A stretch of 64,000 nucleotides of DNA from Leptodontidium sp. MPI-SDFR-AT-0119 (GCA_020726505.1 JAHLEZ010000005.1:1922001-1986000); one strand, 5' to 3'; positions 47,113 through 59,906 are shown, counted from the stretch's first letter. A program made the numbers and translations. The notes: a model not told the origin generated them from the sequence alone.

Positions 47113-49053
47113 TTTATCCTTTTGACTTTTTATCTTGGCATTTGGTTTTTGGTTTAAGTAAAAGAGAGAGTGAAGGAGTAATACTTCTAAGGGGTGGTTG
47201 TTTTTATGTAGTTTGTTTTATAAAGGAAGAAAGGTGCGAGGAAGGGCCGGGGGATATCTCGCTTCTCCTCCTCGTCCTCCTTCCCTTCTTTTATTTGATT
47301 TTTCTTTCTTTCATAATTCGAAAAAACATAAAGTAGGAAATCGTATTTATTATTTTATCACTTATTCGTGAATGAGAGAGTAAGGTAAGTAACTAATAAG
47401 GTATAATCAAGAACTCGACTTGCTTAATGCACCTCCCACACGATTACACTGAAGTAAGCACATCACAATCCGTATTACATCGAGCTTCAGAATAAATGAT
47501 TTCACTTAGCTGCCAAATATCCAACTTCTCCTCACTTCAACGTTGCTCGTAATCACAAAATTCAGGATCCTTCTACATTGGACCAGAGTTTGCACATTCC
47601 ATCTATTGTTAATACGATCGCTCCCCTGCCCCTTCTATCTCCTCCCCAATCTTCATTTCTTTCAACCACTCCATCACAACCCAAGCCCGCGCGTCTATGG
47701 CTAAGAGCAACCCTTGAGACCTGCCTGTTGAGAAGTGTTATATCCATTGCAATCTATAATTTCGATCCTAACCTAATATATCTCAGGCTCTTTCTTATCC
47801 ACGTAGTTAAGAGAAAGCCCAATGTGATGGATCTGGTTTACAAAGGAAGGGAGGTATATCAGACCCTCTTGACTGTAGGCTCTAAGGCTCATCCTTATTC
47901 TCATCCTCATCCTCAATTCCCCCTCCCTCCAAAAGCCATCCATCCCTTCCATCCATCAATGTATTCATTCAAGCGAAAACAAAAAACCTCTCTCATAAAC
48001 ACAAAATACAGGCAAGAGGCTAGACGACGCGTTACCGTTTAATACAATACAATACAATACAATTTAATTTCGATAGAAATCCATCACAGGGAAAAAAAGT
48101 TTGAAAAATCGGTATAATAGGCAAATAAGTACCGTAAGACTTCCTTCCTTCTTCCAACTTCTGGTGGCAAAGATAACAGAACATAAACACAGACACAACC
48201 ACAAAAAACAAATACTCAAATCCTCAAATCCTCAACCCTCTCTCTACTTACTTACCTAACTCCCTCCCTTCCTTGGATGGGTTAATAACCAAGCTCACCA
48301 CCGAGCGCACCTCTTCCGTCATAAATAAACCCCTCGCTTAATTAATCTTTAAAAGTCAACTAACTCAACCCATCACCAGAAACCAGATCTGATCTCATCG
48401 GCAAAGCTGCTTGATATTATCAATCAGGAACAAGAACGGTACTTGGGTACCCTTGCGATGGGCTCATCTTAGGTAGGGATCTGTGTTCTTTTTTTCTTTC
48501 GTTTTAACTATGATTTCTAGCTAATGCTAGCTACAGCCGACTTTCCACTTCCCACTTCCCCCCTCCTCCATACATTCTCCCAATCCTTCATCCCTCAGGT
48601 CTCCTTAACACACACAAACACACACAGACATCGAAATTACTTTCAAATCAAACATCGAACAAGAAATTTTTTAGTAGCACTACAATTCAACCAATTCAAT
48701 CATCCATCCATCAATCCATGCATGCCTAGTCAAGCCCAAATCCAACCAAAGACCAAGATCAAGCCCATACCCAATTGCCAATCCAATCCTACCCAATCCA
48801 ACCCATCGAGAATTTCCAGCCATCTCATATGTACCAACCCAGAGCTCCAATCAGCTGGGGACAAAAACAAACTCCTCACGCTTGCTTGTTTCCTTCCTTC
48901 ATTGCTCGCTCATATTCGTCCACCCATCCAACAACCCATTGGAAAGCCAAACAAAATCCACAGAAACCCATCATGTCAAATTCCCAGAATCTGATTCCAA
49001 GTCCAATGACCCAATATCAAGTCATCATTCCCAATCGACATATGCCCAACCAC
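47113..49053. other. intergenic
   Basis: About 1.9 kb, AT- and pyrimidine-rich. ORFs at 47578-48042 and 48524-48994 show no motif. The part after 48.5 kb is probably the 3' UTR of the minus-strand regulator. Confidence 0.5.
48041..48063 (+). repeat. AATAC pentanucleotide repeat
   Basis: Four to five copies of AATAC; a simple microsatellite. Confidence 0.85.
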
Positions 49054-51995
49054 CTAAGACCACGTCGCTCCCGCAAGGGGGATACTCCACGCTGCTTGCA
49101 TGTAATTCGGGTTCGCTCTCGAATCCGCCAAAACCCACGCATCGCCAGAATTCTCCTGCGCGAAATTGTCAAAGCCGGTATTCATACGGATGGATTCCTG
49201 GTCGCCGATCCACTTCTCGTACTGCTCTTCTGAGGGGTACGGTTGCTGGACGTTGGGTGGAGCCATGGTGTGTTGCGCTACAGAGGGGTAGGAGGCGACA
49301 TGTTGGGGCTGGCTGGGTTGTTGGTATTGCGGGACATTGGCGTAAGGGGAATTGATGCCGGGGGTTGAGTCGCCATTGCTGGGACTGATGAGGCTGGGCG
49401 CGTTGGAGGATTGGTTGGGGGACTGTTGGTAGGGTGGCATGCCGTAGGGGGAGGGACCGTAGCTATATTTTGGGCGGTCGTCTACTTCAACTGGTGGGCT
49501 TGTTGCGTTAATGGGTGCCCAGGCTGTCCCTCCGTTTGGTCGTTGGTGAGGAACAGCTTCAACACCCTGCATTGGCTCTCCGTTGACACCAGGTCCTGTA
49601 ATATCGTTGGTACTCGCTCTTGAACGGGTTTGGTCAACGGTGTCAGATCCATCTGATCCCATGGCTTGATCCGAATCTTTGAGCTCGCCAAATTCCTTCA
49701 GGATACTTTCGTACTTTTTGTACTCCTCCAAACCACCCCCATCGAAAAGGGGTTTCCGTTTGAATCGGCAATAGTATTCTGCCAATACACGCTGGAAGTA
49801 ATTCCGCATCCTTGGAAGTGTCTTGAGGTAGCCTCTCACCATCTTCAATCTCGGAACCATCTCACTGAGCATCTTCTTGGTCAAGCCCGGGAGACCTGTT
49901 TCGCTGTCTACATTCATGCCGCCTTCCGGAACCAAATGGCAAGCCATATCCATCTTTGGGAAGTTTGCAGCATAAAGACAAACGAAAGCTGCCTGGTAAA
50001 TAGCAAAGCCAATCAGAGGCGATTCTGGCAATGCACTATCTTCCTGGCAGGTCTTGACAATGTCAACAATATCTCGGGATGCTTTCATAATTCCTTCGGC
50101 ACTCTCTTCCCAGAATCCGGGAGGAGTTTTGTATTTGTCTTCTGGGAAAGTCGGTTCATCTAGAGGTCCGATTGGCTTCTCACACCGGATTGGAATGAAC
50201 GGGATGTACTCTCGGTGTAACATGATGAGACAAAGCGAATACAGGGTGTGAAGGGATGCGTAAGTTGTGGCGTTACGTTTCTCGATATGAGCTGATAGAT
50301 TCGCTTCGGTGTATGTGAGGTTCGAAGGCAAGGCATCATGAAAGTCTTTCAGCTGCTGGCGTAATTGAAAGAATTGAGTAGACTCATCCCAAGGAGGTTG
50401 TCTTTCGGCTCTTCTCCCTCCAGCGTAGCTGTACTCAGATAATCGTCCAAAGATGTCAACCAATCGGATGTATCGACTCAGAACTCCATCGTCGTTGATG
50501 GTAGATTCGTATTCAGAAGAGTTGTCTTCCAGCCAATCTGAATCCAGGAATCCAGTTTTAACGTTCCGGACAAATAGGAATTGATCATCTGAGCAAGGCA
50601 GTTGGACTCGGAGCTTGTCAACGCTCATCATGGTTGGCCGATACTTTCCAGCTGCCAGCATACGGTCCATGATGAAGCAACTCCAGACGGTTCGCCTACG
50701 GACTTCCTTCTCAATGGCATCTTCTCGTGGTGAGGGTGGCTGTTTGGAAGATCTCCGCGTGTCTTTTGTGATGAGGGCATTGGGTTGTTGGTCAGGATCG
50801 TCCTCGTATGCTAATCCCATGGGGAATGCAAGCCTGATTGCTAGTCCAACATACAGCCAAGCACTGAGACCTCGTGTTTGGCCCCACTCATAGAGGCCAA
50901 GCATGAGCAATGCTTGTATGTTTTCTACCGATGGGACTGTGAGATTCCGGATTGTTGGCCCAAAGGCAGCTGCTAAAGGCCCAGCATAATATTCACTTGC
51001 AGCCAGTGGATCATCATGGTTTGGCGAATGATGGGCTACTAAGCCGGGGTGGAACCGAGCAGTAAGTGTCAATACACCGAGGAGTAAAACTCTCCCATCT
51101 TCCAGATCTGCCGCAGGGGTTGATGGGTCCCTTGGGTAAGCTGCTTGACGCATCCGGTTCCGGAACGTTGGAGGATGGAGGAACGGCATTTCCGTAGAGA
51201 AATGTAGTTTGAATATCTCGTAGAGTTCGTCCCAGACCTTTCTCGTGAGAATCGGTGATTCCAGTACATCTTCTCCTGGCCGTGTGCTGTTTCGTCGTCC
51301 AGTATCCTCGACTTTCCTTACTCGCTTCTTGCTCTCCCCTACATCCCCTTCTTGTTTTATTCCCATGGGTGGCTCGGTTCGTTTGGGAGCTGGCGTTGAC
51401 CCTGCAACAGGATATGTACAGTCTCGGTTGCTCGAAGCACAAGCTTTGCATGTCGAGTGGACACCATTGTTCACACCTAGAAAGATAGTTAGCATTAATC
51501 TGATTCGAACACGTTGGTGTCCACCACTGATAGACCCTGGTCCAAAGCAACTACCCCAGTATCTGCCAGTCGTCCATATGCACTTATTGAACAGCCCCTC
51601 TAGTGTACGAATGCACCATACTTACATTTGACCTTGCTCCTCCTACATCTCGCGCAGGCGATCGAACTTCGCACCATCTTCTGGGGCTTCTTATCTTCCT
51701 GCCCACCTCTCATGACTCCACCACTCCCGTCATCTGCCCCTTGTGTGCCTGGGCTCGGCTCCCCCGTTGAAGCAATACTGGCACGATGTTGGGTTGGAGA
51801 AGCGAGATGTAGATACGGCTGCTGATCCCCGTTCGAGAAGGCCTCTGCGTGCGTGCGCTTCGGAGTGGAAGAGCGCGAAGCACCTGGGATGGGATCTTCA
51901 GGTGGTGCAGAGCTGGGCGACAGGATCGCGGCGAGGGAGAGGTGCGGGGAGGGAATTGTGGCGGTTTGGGGCCTTTTGAGACCCGGGCGACTCAA
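49054..51995 (-). CDS. Zn2Cys6 transcription factor with fungal_trans domain
   Basis: A two-exon gene: 51995-51626 and 51476-49054, with a 149-nt GT-AG intron that splits the third Cys codon of the zinc cluster. It encodes 930 residues. The binuclear zinc cluster spans Cys 114, 117, 124, 133, 136 and 143 ('CARCRRSKVKC', then 'CKACASSNRDC'), binding DNA as in Gal4-type factors. The large middle region holds the fungal-specific regulatory domain: 'LHFSTEMPFLHPPTF', 'QALLMLGLYEWGQTRGLSAW', 'VRRRTVWSCFIMDRMLAAGKYRP'. The tail is rich in Gln, Pro, Tyr and Ser, as in activation domains. The N-terminal 110 residues are Ser/Pro-rich. It belongs to a widespread Pezizomycotina group, but I cannot name its targets. 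The start is the first ATG in frame upstream of the cluster. Confidence 0.9.
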
Positions 51996-52988
51996 GGAGG
52001 GGGGTTTCTGATGGATTGCTTGCGTGCTTGCTCTCTGCTGCTTGGGCGCGCGCGGAGGGAATCTTGCCCATCAAAGAAGAACGGACGTCGCTCTGGGTTG
52101 CTGCAGCTTGGTGATGGCGGTGGTGGGTCTGTTCCCAGGTCGTTGTCCACAGCGCGGTGAGAGTGAGGGTGAGTGAGGAGGTGATGTGAGTGAGGTGATA
52201 TGAGGATTGCTTGCTTGTGCTACCCCGGGATCGCAAGGTGGTTCGCCGAAGACAGGATCTCGTCCAATGATCGCGCGTCTGTTGGATCTTCGACGGGCAA
52301 GGCGGGCAGCAATTGGATAGGCGGTTGATTGCTTGGAGGCACAAAACGACTTGTGGTTTGGAGATGCTTGGGGAAGATTGGAGGTTGAGGACGGCGGTGG
52401 ATGTTTGTGTCGATGTCTCTGGGAAGGAAGTAAGCCAGCAAGCGGTAGTGGATTGAGTGGTGGGAATAAAGGCGGAAGGCGTAGGATAGATGCGGGTGCG
52501 TAGAAGCCGGGCTTGGTCTGCTCACACGGTCGTACTAGTTAGTGGTGTTGGTGATGTGATGTGATGTGAAGTGGGAATAGAGGAGTGGAGGAGGAGAGGT
52601 AGGAGAGTGGTACCGTAGTCGAGTGAGATTGATTGATAATACTGGGGAAGGGGAAAGGGATCTGCCACGAGTGTTGAGGTGAACTGGGGAAGGTAGAGAG
52701 TAAGTTCAAGTCGCATGGAGTGAGAGTTGGTCGGTAAGGTAGGGTAGGTAGGTAGGTAGGGAGGTACCTCAGGTAAAGCAGGGTGTCCAGGTGGTGAGAG
52801 CGGAGCGGGCACGGTACGGCAAAGGCAAAGTCAAAGTCAAGGGGCCTGGCCTGGCTGGCGCTGGCGCTGGCGCTGGGGGCTGGATCGGATGCCAGTGCCA
52901 AGTGCCAGTCCCAGCGGTGGCACGGCCTTCCCTTCTCCAGAAGGACTCGAGCAGGCTTGTCTTATTGGCTGATGACCGGCCCGACAGC

Positions 52989-53495
52989 TTATCCTCCCTG
53001 TACTAAAATCTGAGAGGGCCATCCCCCATCCCATCCCTTCTCACAGATACCACCATACGACTCGTGCCGAAGATGTTCGGTTAGGATTGGTATGATATAC
53101 TGTGGTGTGGTCATAGGAGGAATATCAACTGTGATAATGGTTGTCCGGTCCTCATTTAATCCATCAGTATCAAATCTCCGCAGTTCGGTTAAGCATACTT
53201 GGTCTTTCTTATCAGTAGGACATACAGTACTGTACATATCTAGCAAATTCCTAATGTCATTATCGCGGCTCTTCCACCATCTCAAGTCGTCATGTCCCAA
53301 TGGAGCGGGTTCGGCTTCAAACTCCCGAATAACAATAGTTGTCTCCATATCTCTCCAAGCTCGCCGTCTTGATAGGTGGGAACCAAAGTATCTCGGAGTA
53401 TCTCCTGCCCTCCCCCTCACCAGAAAATACACCCGTCTACCCGAACTTCCTGTCCAGTGCCAGTTCCAAGATACGGACTGAACTCTACCCGCCAT
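52989..53495 (-). CDS. hypothetical protein
   Basis: A 168-codon frame on the minus strand with balanced composition, including Trp, Cys and charged residues, which is more protein-like than most open frames here. An internal Met at about residue 50 ('METTIVIREFEAEP') could be the real start. No domain or family is recognised and no intron is needed. It may be a lineage-specific gene or a remnant. Confidence 0.35.
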   Translation of the reverse strand: MAGRVQSVSWNWHWTGSSGRRVYFLVRGRAGDTPRYFGSHLSRRRAWRDMETTIVIREFEAEPAPLGHDDLRWWKSRDNDIRNLLDMYSTVCPTDKKDQVCLTELRRFDTDGLNEDRTTIITVDIPPMTTPQYIIPILTEHLRHESYGGICEKGWDGGWPSQILVQGG

Positions 53496-54149
53496 GACGG
53501 GATGAGGTGCCTGGGATATGGCGGGTGGGCTTGTTTATGGTATTTTCTTTTTCTTGTCTCGGGATCTCTCCAAGTCATTCACTCCTACCGTACTGTACTA
53601 TTTAATTATAAAAGAAACATCTCGTCCGAAATCTTCTATCCCATGACTTGACTCGTAAAGTATATTTGTTGAGTCTAGTCTAGTCTGGTCTAAATAGACT
53701 CTTCGGACACGTCTTTGCTTAATAATGAACCGATGTCAGGACTTCTCCAACACGTTCTTGTGCGTGCTGTACATGGACTATCTCGGCCTCGGCTGCATTG
53801 CATCCATCCATTTGCACTTTATTTTACCCGGTTGGTGTGGTTCATACGGGAGAGACGGAGGGGAGGGTCGAAAAGGAGGGGCCTAGCTTGGGTGACAGTA
53901 TGATCCTCGGCCCATTTACAACACTGAAATGAATCGGCAAAAAGTACACCCTTTTCCCTTAACTTGAAGACAGGTAGGTGTCTAAAAGAAAGAAGTCAAT
54001 TCGCAAGATATTCTACAACTAGTCAAGCCATTCTCTTCTCTTTTCTTCGTATCCGATCTTCCAAATCTCAACGACCAAAGGTTGCACGAATTAACAACTC
54101 TACTTCCTGACTACAGGGCTATAACACCCCAGAAATCCCAAGGAACCTC

Positions 54150-54174
54150 TTCCTTCCTTCCTTCCTTCCTTCCT
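54150..54174 (+). repeat. TTCC tetranucleotide repeat
   Basis: About six copies of TTCC; a simple microsatellite. Confidence 0.9.
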
Positions 54175-54530
54175 TGCTCAGATCCTCTTCACCCAAAATC
54201 GGGAAACAGAAACTCGTAACCGCCTACCTTACACTTCCCAGAACCCAGGTTATCTGACTGCATATCATGTACAGCCATGACATGCAGCACCACCCACCCA
54301 CCCACCTCCCTCCCTCAAAGGATCAGAATGGCTCTCCCGTACGATATTGTATCACAAGAAACACACCGACTGAATGACTGATGATGGTGATGATGTTTGC
54401 TTACCCCGACCGTGATCCCTCGAATAGGTGACTTGCATATTGTGTGTTCCTTCCCGGCCGGAACCTGCGAGCGCCATATCGTATCGTACTGCCTGACAGA
54501 ACGATTTGTGAGGATGGATGGTTAGAGTTA

Positions 54531-54552
54531 CCTCCTCCTCCTCCTCCTCCCT
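54531..54552 (+). repeat. CTC trinucleotide repeat
   Basis: About seven copies of CTC. On the minus strand it encodes a run of Glu in an unsupported ORF. Confidence 0.85.
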
Positions 54553-55768
54553 GGAGATCCCAGGTGTGCTGTAGTCTAATCCCGGATTCCCTTGTAAGTT
54601 CTCGCATGAACATGTGTTCTGTTCCATCACAATATCAAAGAGGCTAGACTCCCGACCCCATCCCATCTCCGGGCACGGAAGAGCAGAAGTACCGAATTCT
54701 TCTCCGCTTCGCTTCGAATCTTCAGCCACACACCAACACGCTCCCGCAGTTATCTTCCCTCTCCTTTCAATACATCATCCCTCATAATACAAATTAATCT
54801 CCAATCCATCTCATTACATCTATCTCCCACATCTATCTATCTCGGTGCCTCTTCAATTTTCACTTCCACCTCCATCCCCGTCGTCAACAGAGGTGGCAGC
54901 TCGTGAAAGTCCAGCCCATTCAACCTTGCTCCGGGATGGCTTGCCCGTCCGCACCGCACCGCACAGCACGGCCACATATTCCCTCCCGTCGTGGCGTCGG
55001 CCTAGACCCGGCTCTTTTGCGGTAGGTATGTATGCACATGCAAAGGACATGGACAAGTCACTGTGTTTCTCGACTGCCGCGCATGGCGTGGTACCTGTTT
55101 TGATTTAAAAATGTCGTTAGCCTAACATATGTGGCAGGTTTACTGTTCCGGGGTATTTATGCCCAGTAGGTGAAGAGTTAAGGTATATATGCTTGACCTT
55201 AGATACTTTTAGACAACGTGCGAGAAAGCCTGGCATCTGAGGTTATCTGCTGCTCTGCTTGGGAATATAAGCGATCAGTAGGATGATATTCTCTCAGAAT
55301 AAGTCTATCTGCTCAGGTATTGAAAGGCTCTTGAAGGAATATAATGTACCGTACCGTATTTCCCTCCTATGACAAGAGAATAAGCGAGATCAACTTCAAA
55401 AAGTCCCTTTGTTTGTTGACTTGTCTGTTCTTCAATCTCAAGATAACTTCTCGTCCTCTCTACCTGGTATATTTGGTGTCGAAGAGTTATAAAATCCGAA
55501 GGCACTTCACAAAGCTTTTTAATAATAAAAAAGTTGAGGAAATTGTAAGACTGTCCCATGCATTTCTGAATTCTCTTGGATTCAGCGACTGTTATCAACG
55601 CTCCCTTTCCTTAACAGTCCATCGTCATTTCCTCCATCCCCCAGAACTCCCCCATACCGGTATTCTCTCCTGCACCATCACAACCATTCTCGAACACACA
55701 CTTCAAGACCGATCAGCCTTCCAGCATCCCTATTCCCCCAAATCCCCCCTCCAAACCTCTCAACCTTC

Positions 55769-56528
55769 CTAAGTAACAGTCCGATTCCTCAACCCAATCA
55801 ACCCACCAATTCCACCCACGGCAGCCGAGCAGCCCTGCACAACACCATTCACAGCCGCAACACCGTATCCTCCCATCCCCGCACTCTGTAACGTAGCAAA
55901 ACCAGATCCAGCGATGATATTACCCGTTGAAGCTTGGATAGCAGCAGCTGCTGAACCTAGATACGCACATATCATTAGCATGTGGGAAACCTCTATCCTA
56001 AGACCTCATAGTAATAAACTCAAACATAAACCCAGGCCCAAACATGGCCCTGGACACAAATAGAGAACAATACAATAGAAAAATGATAAAAGAAACAAAG
56101 TCCAACTCACCACCCCTAACCCCCAAACCCCCCCACCCAAAAACCCACAACGCCGGCCCACTCACCAAACCCGGCACCAAAATCGTCAACCCACTAACAG
56201 CATAAACCGCCGTCATGCCCGGATTCTCTTTGACATACTCCCCCGTCTTCTTCACAGCCGGTCCAGCATTCTCCCTAACATACTCCCCCACCTCCAGCAC
56301 CTTCGGCCCAATTTTCTCCTTGCCGAACTTCCCAGCCTCAAGCATAGCAGGGATAACCTTCTCCTTCCCAAAAACATCAAGACCGATAGCTGCACCTGCG
56401 AGCGCGGGACCGAGCTGGTTCGCGCTGAAGGAGGTGATTGCTTTGCTGAGCGAGTTGAGGGCCGGGAGGACTTGTTCTTTTCCTGTGGTGGAGAGGGAGG
56501 TGCTGAGGTTGTTGAGGAGAGTGGCCAT
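55769..56528 (-). CDS. Ifi6/Ifi27-like (ISG12 family) small membrane protein
   Basis: Exons 56528-56111 and 55956-55769, joined by a 154-nt GT-AG intron, give 201 residues. The C-terminal half carries the family signature: a glycine-rich hydrophobic block 'VSGLTILVPGLVSGPALWVFG' then 'SAAAAIQASTGNIIAGSGFATLQSAG', followed by more Gly/Ala-rich membrane-prone sequence. In animals such proteins sit in mitochondrial or ER membranes and influence cell death. Fungal members are known as a family but their role is not established. The N-terminal half is a charged amphipathic stretch with loose repeats of 'FGKEKVIPAMLEAGKFGKEK' type (shown in part), followed by 'VREN...VKEN' units. The junction glycine codon is split by the intron, and both sides match the family across it. 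Confidence 0.85.
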
Positions 56529-57144
56529 TTTGTGAGAGGAGTGTTGAGCTTGGTTGTGTGTGTTTTTGTTTGTCTTTGTGTTGTATTGTTTGTGATTTAG
56601 GGATCTGTGAGGTGAGGGGATGTGAGGAGGTAAGGTGTGCTTAAGAGGAAAGTGGTTGGTGGACGTGGTGTTGTGCTGATATAGTACGGTGGAAAGGATG
56701 AGCATAAGGCGCCAGGCGTCAGGCTGATTTGATGTTGGTTTTTTTTGTGCTACTTTAAGATCAGGATGTTGGAGGTCGCGAATAAGGTGAAGGTCGAGGT
56801 CGAGGTCGAGGTCAAGATAAGGTGGCCCAGTCGTGGCCGCCTCGCTTATGGCAAGGCTCTCTTGTGTACGAACGGGCATTGGTTGGTTTAATCTCCTCTT
56901 CCCGGATCCGGGAGAGCCTCGTCAGGTTTTGTATTTTTAGAAAATGTATTATTTATTCGTTTGATCTGAGCTATCAATTGCCCTTGACGGAGTGGCGGAG
57001 TTCAAAACGAGAAGTTTCACAATGCAAAGAAAAACTCATTTATCTATTTGGACTTCGGTTGACTTCTCTGGGTAGTTGGAAGCCATGCAACTGACTGTTG
57101 GAACTTCTACCCCCACTCACCTCTATCCCTCTAAATACACATAT
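56529..57144. other. intergenic
   Basis: Promoter side of the Ifi6/27-like gene and 3' side of the NmrA-like gene. It contains a GGTCGA hexanucleotide repeat. Confidence 0.5.
56792..56813 (+). repeat. GGTCGA hexanucleotide repeat
   Basis: Three to four tandem copies of GGTCGA, about 265 bases upstream of the Ifi6/27-like start. Confidence 0.8.
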
Positions 57145-58223
57145 CTACTCTTCCAAAGCCTCCTGGAACGCCTGAGCCAATGTCGTCTTCGGTGCCCGAA
57201 TCCCAAAAACCTCCTTACTTGTCGTATCAACTCCACACTTCCCCTCCCAAGCAGTCTCAACCGCATATTTAATCGACAGAGTCAGGACTTTCTGCGGACC
57301 CTGCGCGACCTGCTCAAGGAACGACAGATCCTTAAAAACTACATTCTCGACCGGGACTCCGATCTCCTTCTCGACCAGATCCACAACATCCTGCCCAGTG
57401 ACGTCCTTAGGCCCATTCAGCACATACTTCTTCCCATTATGCACCTCGGGGTTCTCATCAGCTAGCACGTAGGCAGCGAAAGCGCCGACATCTTTCGGGT
57501 CGATGACACCGACGCGAGCGTCTTTCGAGGAGATCATGCTCAGCGGCATGGACTGTTTGCCCGTCTCGCGAAACTCTTTGACGACAGCAAGGGCACCGGC
57601 CAGTATGAAGTTCGTGAAGACGTTAGGTTGCAGGCTCGTCCACATCATGCCCTTGAAATCCTCAGATGCAAGCATCGCTTCGATGGCCCAGTGGGTGCGG
57701 GGGTAGTAGGCACGGAAACCAGGACGCACGTTTGCAGCTGTGGTGGAGATTCGTACGACGTGCTTGACCCCCCCGTTGAGTGCTGTGACGTGGAAGTGCG
57801 ACTCCTCCGAGAAGGCTGTTGGGCCGGTGTGTGCGGCGATGAAGACTTTGGTGACTTCGTTTGAACGGAGCCAGTCGCTGGTGATGTCGATCCAGTTCTG
57901 GTCAAGGATTGAGACGTTGGGGAGGGATGCTAGTTGCTTCGCGGCATCGCTGGTTGCGGTTCGGGTTTGGGCGATGAGGCGGTGGGATGCGAGGTAGTGG
58001 TTGGGGTTTTGGGTGAACTCTGAGAGAGTTGATACAACGCTACGGCCAGTATTACCTGTTGCGCCGATGATGAGTCTGTTTGCAATTGAAAGTTAGCACT
58101 GGTCTTGCAAGTCTGTAAGTGAAGCCTAAGAAATCTCTCGATGAAAGAGTTCTAGTACCGTTGGACTTCGGCTAGGATTGCAACGGACGAAGGAGCACGG
58201 CCGACTTACATAGTAGGTGCCAT
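57145..58223 (-). CDS. NmrA-like NAD(P)-binding family protein
   Basis: Members are atypical short-chain dehydrogenases that act as redox sensors or reductases. Exon 1 is only 14 nt (58223-58210), then a 134-nt intron, then exon 2 (58075-57145), giving 314 residues. The dinucleotide-binding motif 'LIIGATGNTGRSVV' comes immediately after the junction and the intron splits the codon just before it. 'VKHVVRISTTAANV' follows, then 'THWAIEAML' and 'WTSLQPNVFTNFIL', which match the NmrA-like fold, and a C-terminal 'IDPKDVGAFAAYVL' typical of the family. The classic Tyr-x3-Lys catalytic pair is not evident, as usual for NmrA-like proteins. Substrate or partner is unknown. A TATA-rich element lies about 105 bases upstream of the start. 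Confidence 0.85.
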
Positions 58224-58701
58224 GATGTTGTGAGATACTAAAATCACAGGAGAATTCTTTGTAGAATTAAGTTCTTCTCGAAGTCTTTGAGTTTGTTCCC
58301 CTGGACTTCCATGGCTGGGGGTGCGTATATATATATACTTACCGCCAAGCCAATCGTCATTCTCTTGATCAACTGCAAAGTGCAGTTTTTCAACGACGCC
58401 ATTGAATCCACCAGCTGATAAATTTCCCCCTTAATGGTTTTAGCGATGGTGGATTTCCAGCTTTTCTTCAGACAACTTCCAGCTCGCGAGCTTACTAACG
58501 AGGCATACTCGCTAGGGATTGGTAGAACGAGGGGCGGCAACGGGTCTCCGTTCCCGTCCCGCTTCAAGAAAAGAACGTTGAAGTGGTTGGCATAGCCACC
58601 CCCCTAATTCGGAATATCACCCTCTATTTACTTTGTTTCGTTCTGAGAGAGATGTGGGGAGGGGCCGAGAAAAACATGTTTATATTCTCATCTCAATGAG
58701 C
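58224..58701. other. short intergenic region
   Basis: Contains the promoter of the NmrA-like gene and the 3' UTR of the carbonic anhydrase gene. Confidence 0.5.
58326..58337 (-). promoter_or_regulatory. TATA element of the NmrA-like gene
   Basis: An alternating TA run of 12 bases, about 105 bases upstream of the ATG at 58223 on the minus strand. Confidence 0.4.
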
Positions 58702-59906
58702 CTACAGCACCTCCGACACAAGACCAGTACCAATATCATACACGCATCCATAAATCGGGATCGAGTCATCTATCAAAGGGCTATCGCGGAGGAAAGACAC
58801 GTCCTCGAGGACTGCGGAAGGGATACTGTGATGGTATGACTTGTCAGATTGGACTTGAGACAACAGATGGAGGGTAGAAAAAGAGGGACACATATAGGTC
58901 GGAGGGAGGAAGGGACGTACTCTGTGATCTCACCGAACTCCATGTTGATGATTGAGGACTCGAGAGAGGGATTCTTGGAGAGCAGAGAGTTGCGGATGGA
59001 GACGTTTGTTAGATGTGTGAGTCCGCAGTCTATGGTTCCCATTGTGTCAGCTTGATTCGGTCATTTCATAATGTTCGCTTCTTTCCCTCTTAGCTGTTTC
59101 ACTGAAAAGCCAATCAAAAGCTCGAGGGGAGAAGAGATAGTGTAGCTTTCATTTGTCGCTGGGAAGAGAAGATATGCAAGGAGGAGGTTAGAGGAGCAGG
59201 AATGAAGAAAGCACAAACCTGTGTGATGCACCACAATCACAGATGCCAATCCCACCAGAGTATCCATGCAGATTATGCTGCGTAAGGCCTCTTTAGCACG
59301 TCCGCCTGCGTTGCGGACTATGCTGTATTCTTTGTTAAGAGTGATGTGTTAGTTTTGTTCATCGACTTTGCTTGAGAGGTGTTTCGGGTTGTGGGTGTTG
59401 GATGGAAGAAGGGTAGGGGAAAGAGTGACATAGGTACGGACCGAATCCTTTTTCGAGCATGAAGAACTCTTCAGGCAAACACCGTGGATCGGAGCATGAT
59501 ACTGCAGCAGGCTATGTTAATAAATATTCTGGCTTGAGTCTCAAAGGGAGATACATATCCCCCCTTCCCCCTCGTCTTTCCTATTGCTAAGAAACGAGGG
59601 TACCCAACTGGAATGGGGACAGGTGGTTATATCTTTTGAAAGAAAAATGAGGACTTAAAGGCGATTTTTTTGCAGAGCAAGGAGTTTATATAGAACAGGT
59701 CTTACTGATAACATTCACTTTCGGCACTGAGCCTGCTGGTAATGCCTTTCCTTCTGAGAGAGTCATTGCTGGGGTGTGTGATTTGGCATAGATTCTTGCA
59801 CGGCGGTTAACCTTATCTACGTGGCGGGCGGAGAGAGATGGACGTACTGTGATCGCTCGATGAGCTTCTGCATTATTGTTTTGCTCTCGGTTGGTGAGGC
59901 GGACAT
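58702..59906 (-). CDS. beta-carbonic anhydrase
   Basis: Interconverts CO2 and bicarbonate. Six exons give 183 residues: 59906-59848, 59794-59706, 59501-59442, 59329-59219, 59029-58921 and 58825-58702. All junctions hold phase. Zinc ligands Cys52, His105 and Cys108 and the Asp54-Arg56 dyad are seen in 'ISCSDPRC' and 'VVHHTDCG'; the intron after His-His-Thr splits the codon of the Asp between them. 'YSIVRNAGGRA' and the C-terminal 'PIYGCVYDIGTGLVSEVL' are family hallmarks. The length suits the short beta class. The donor of the third intron is GTCCGT, a weak match, but the protein continues perfectly across it. No presequence is visible, so the enzyme is probably cytosolic. Introns are 53-204 nt, together more than half of the gene, unusual for such a small protein. 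Confidence 0.92.

Larger units (their letters stand above)
51996..55768. other. 3.8-kb stretch with one weak ORF
   Basis: The left part is the upstream region of the Zn2Cys6 gene, with pyrimidine-rich leader sequence. The right part holds microsatellites and no recognisable gene. ORFs such as 54352-54729 and 55344-55772 have no motifs. Confidence 0.45.

Noticed and set aside
54352..55108. Open frames on both strands around the CTC repeat
   Set aside because: Driven by simple repeats; no family features.
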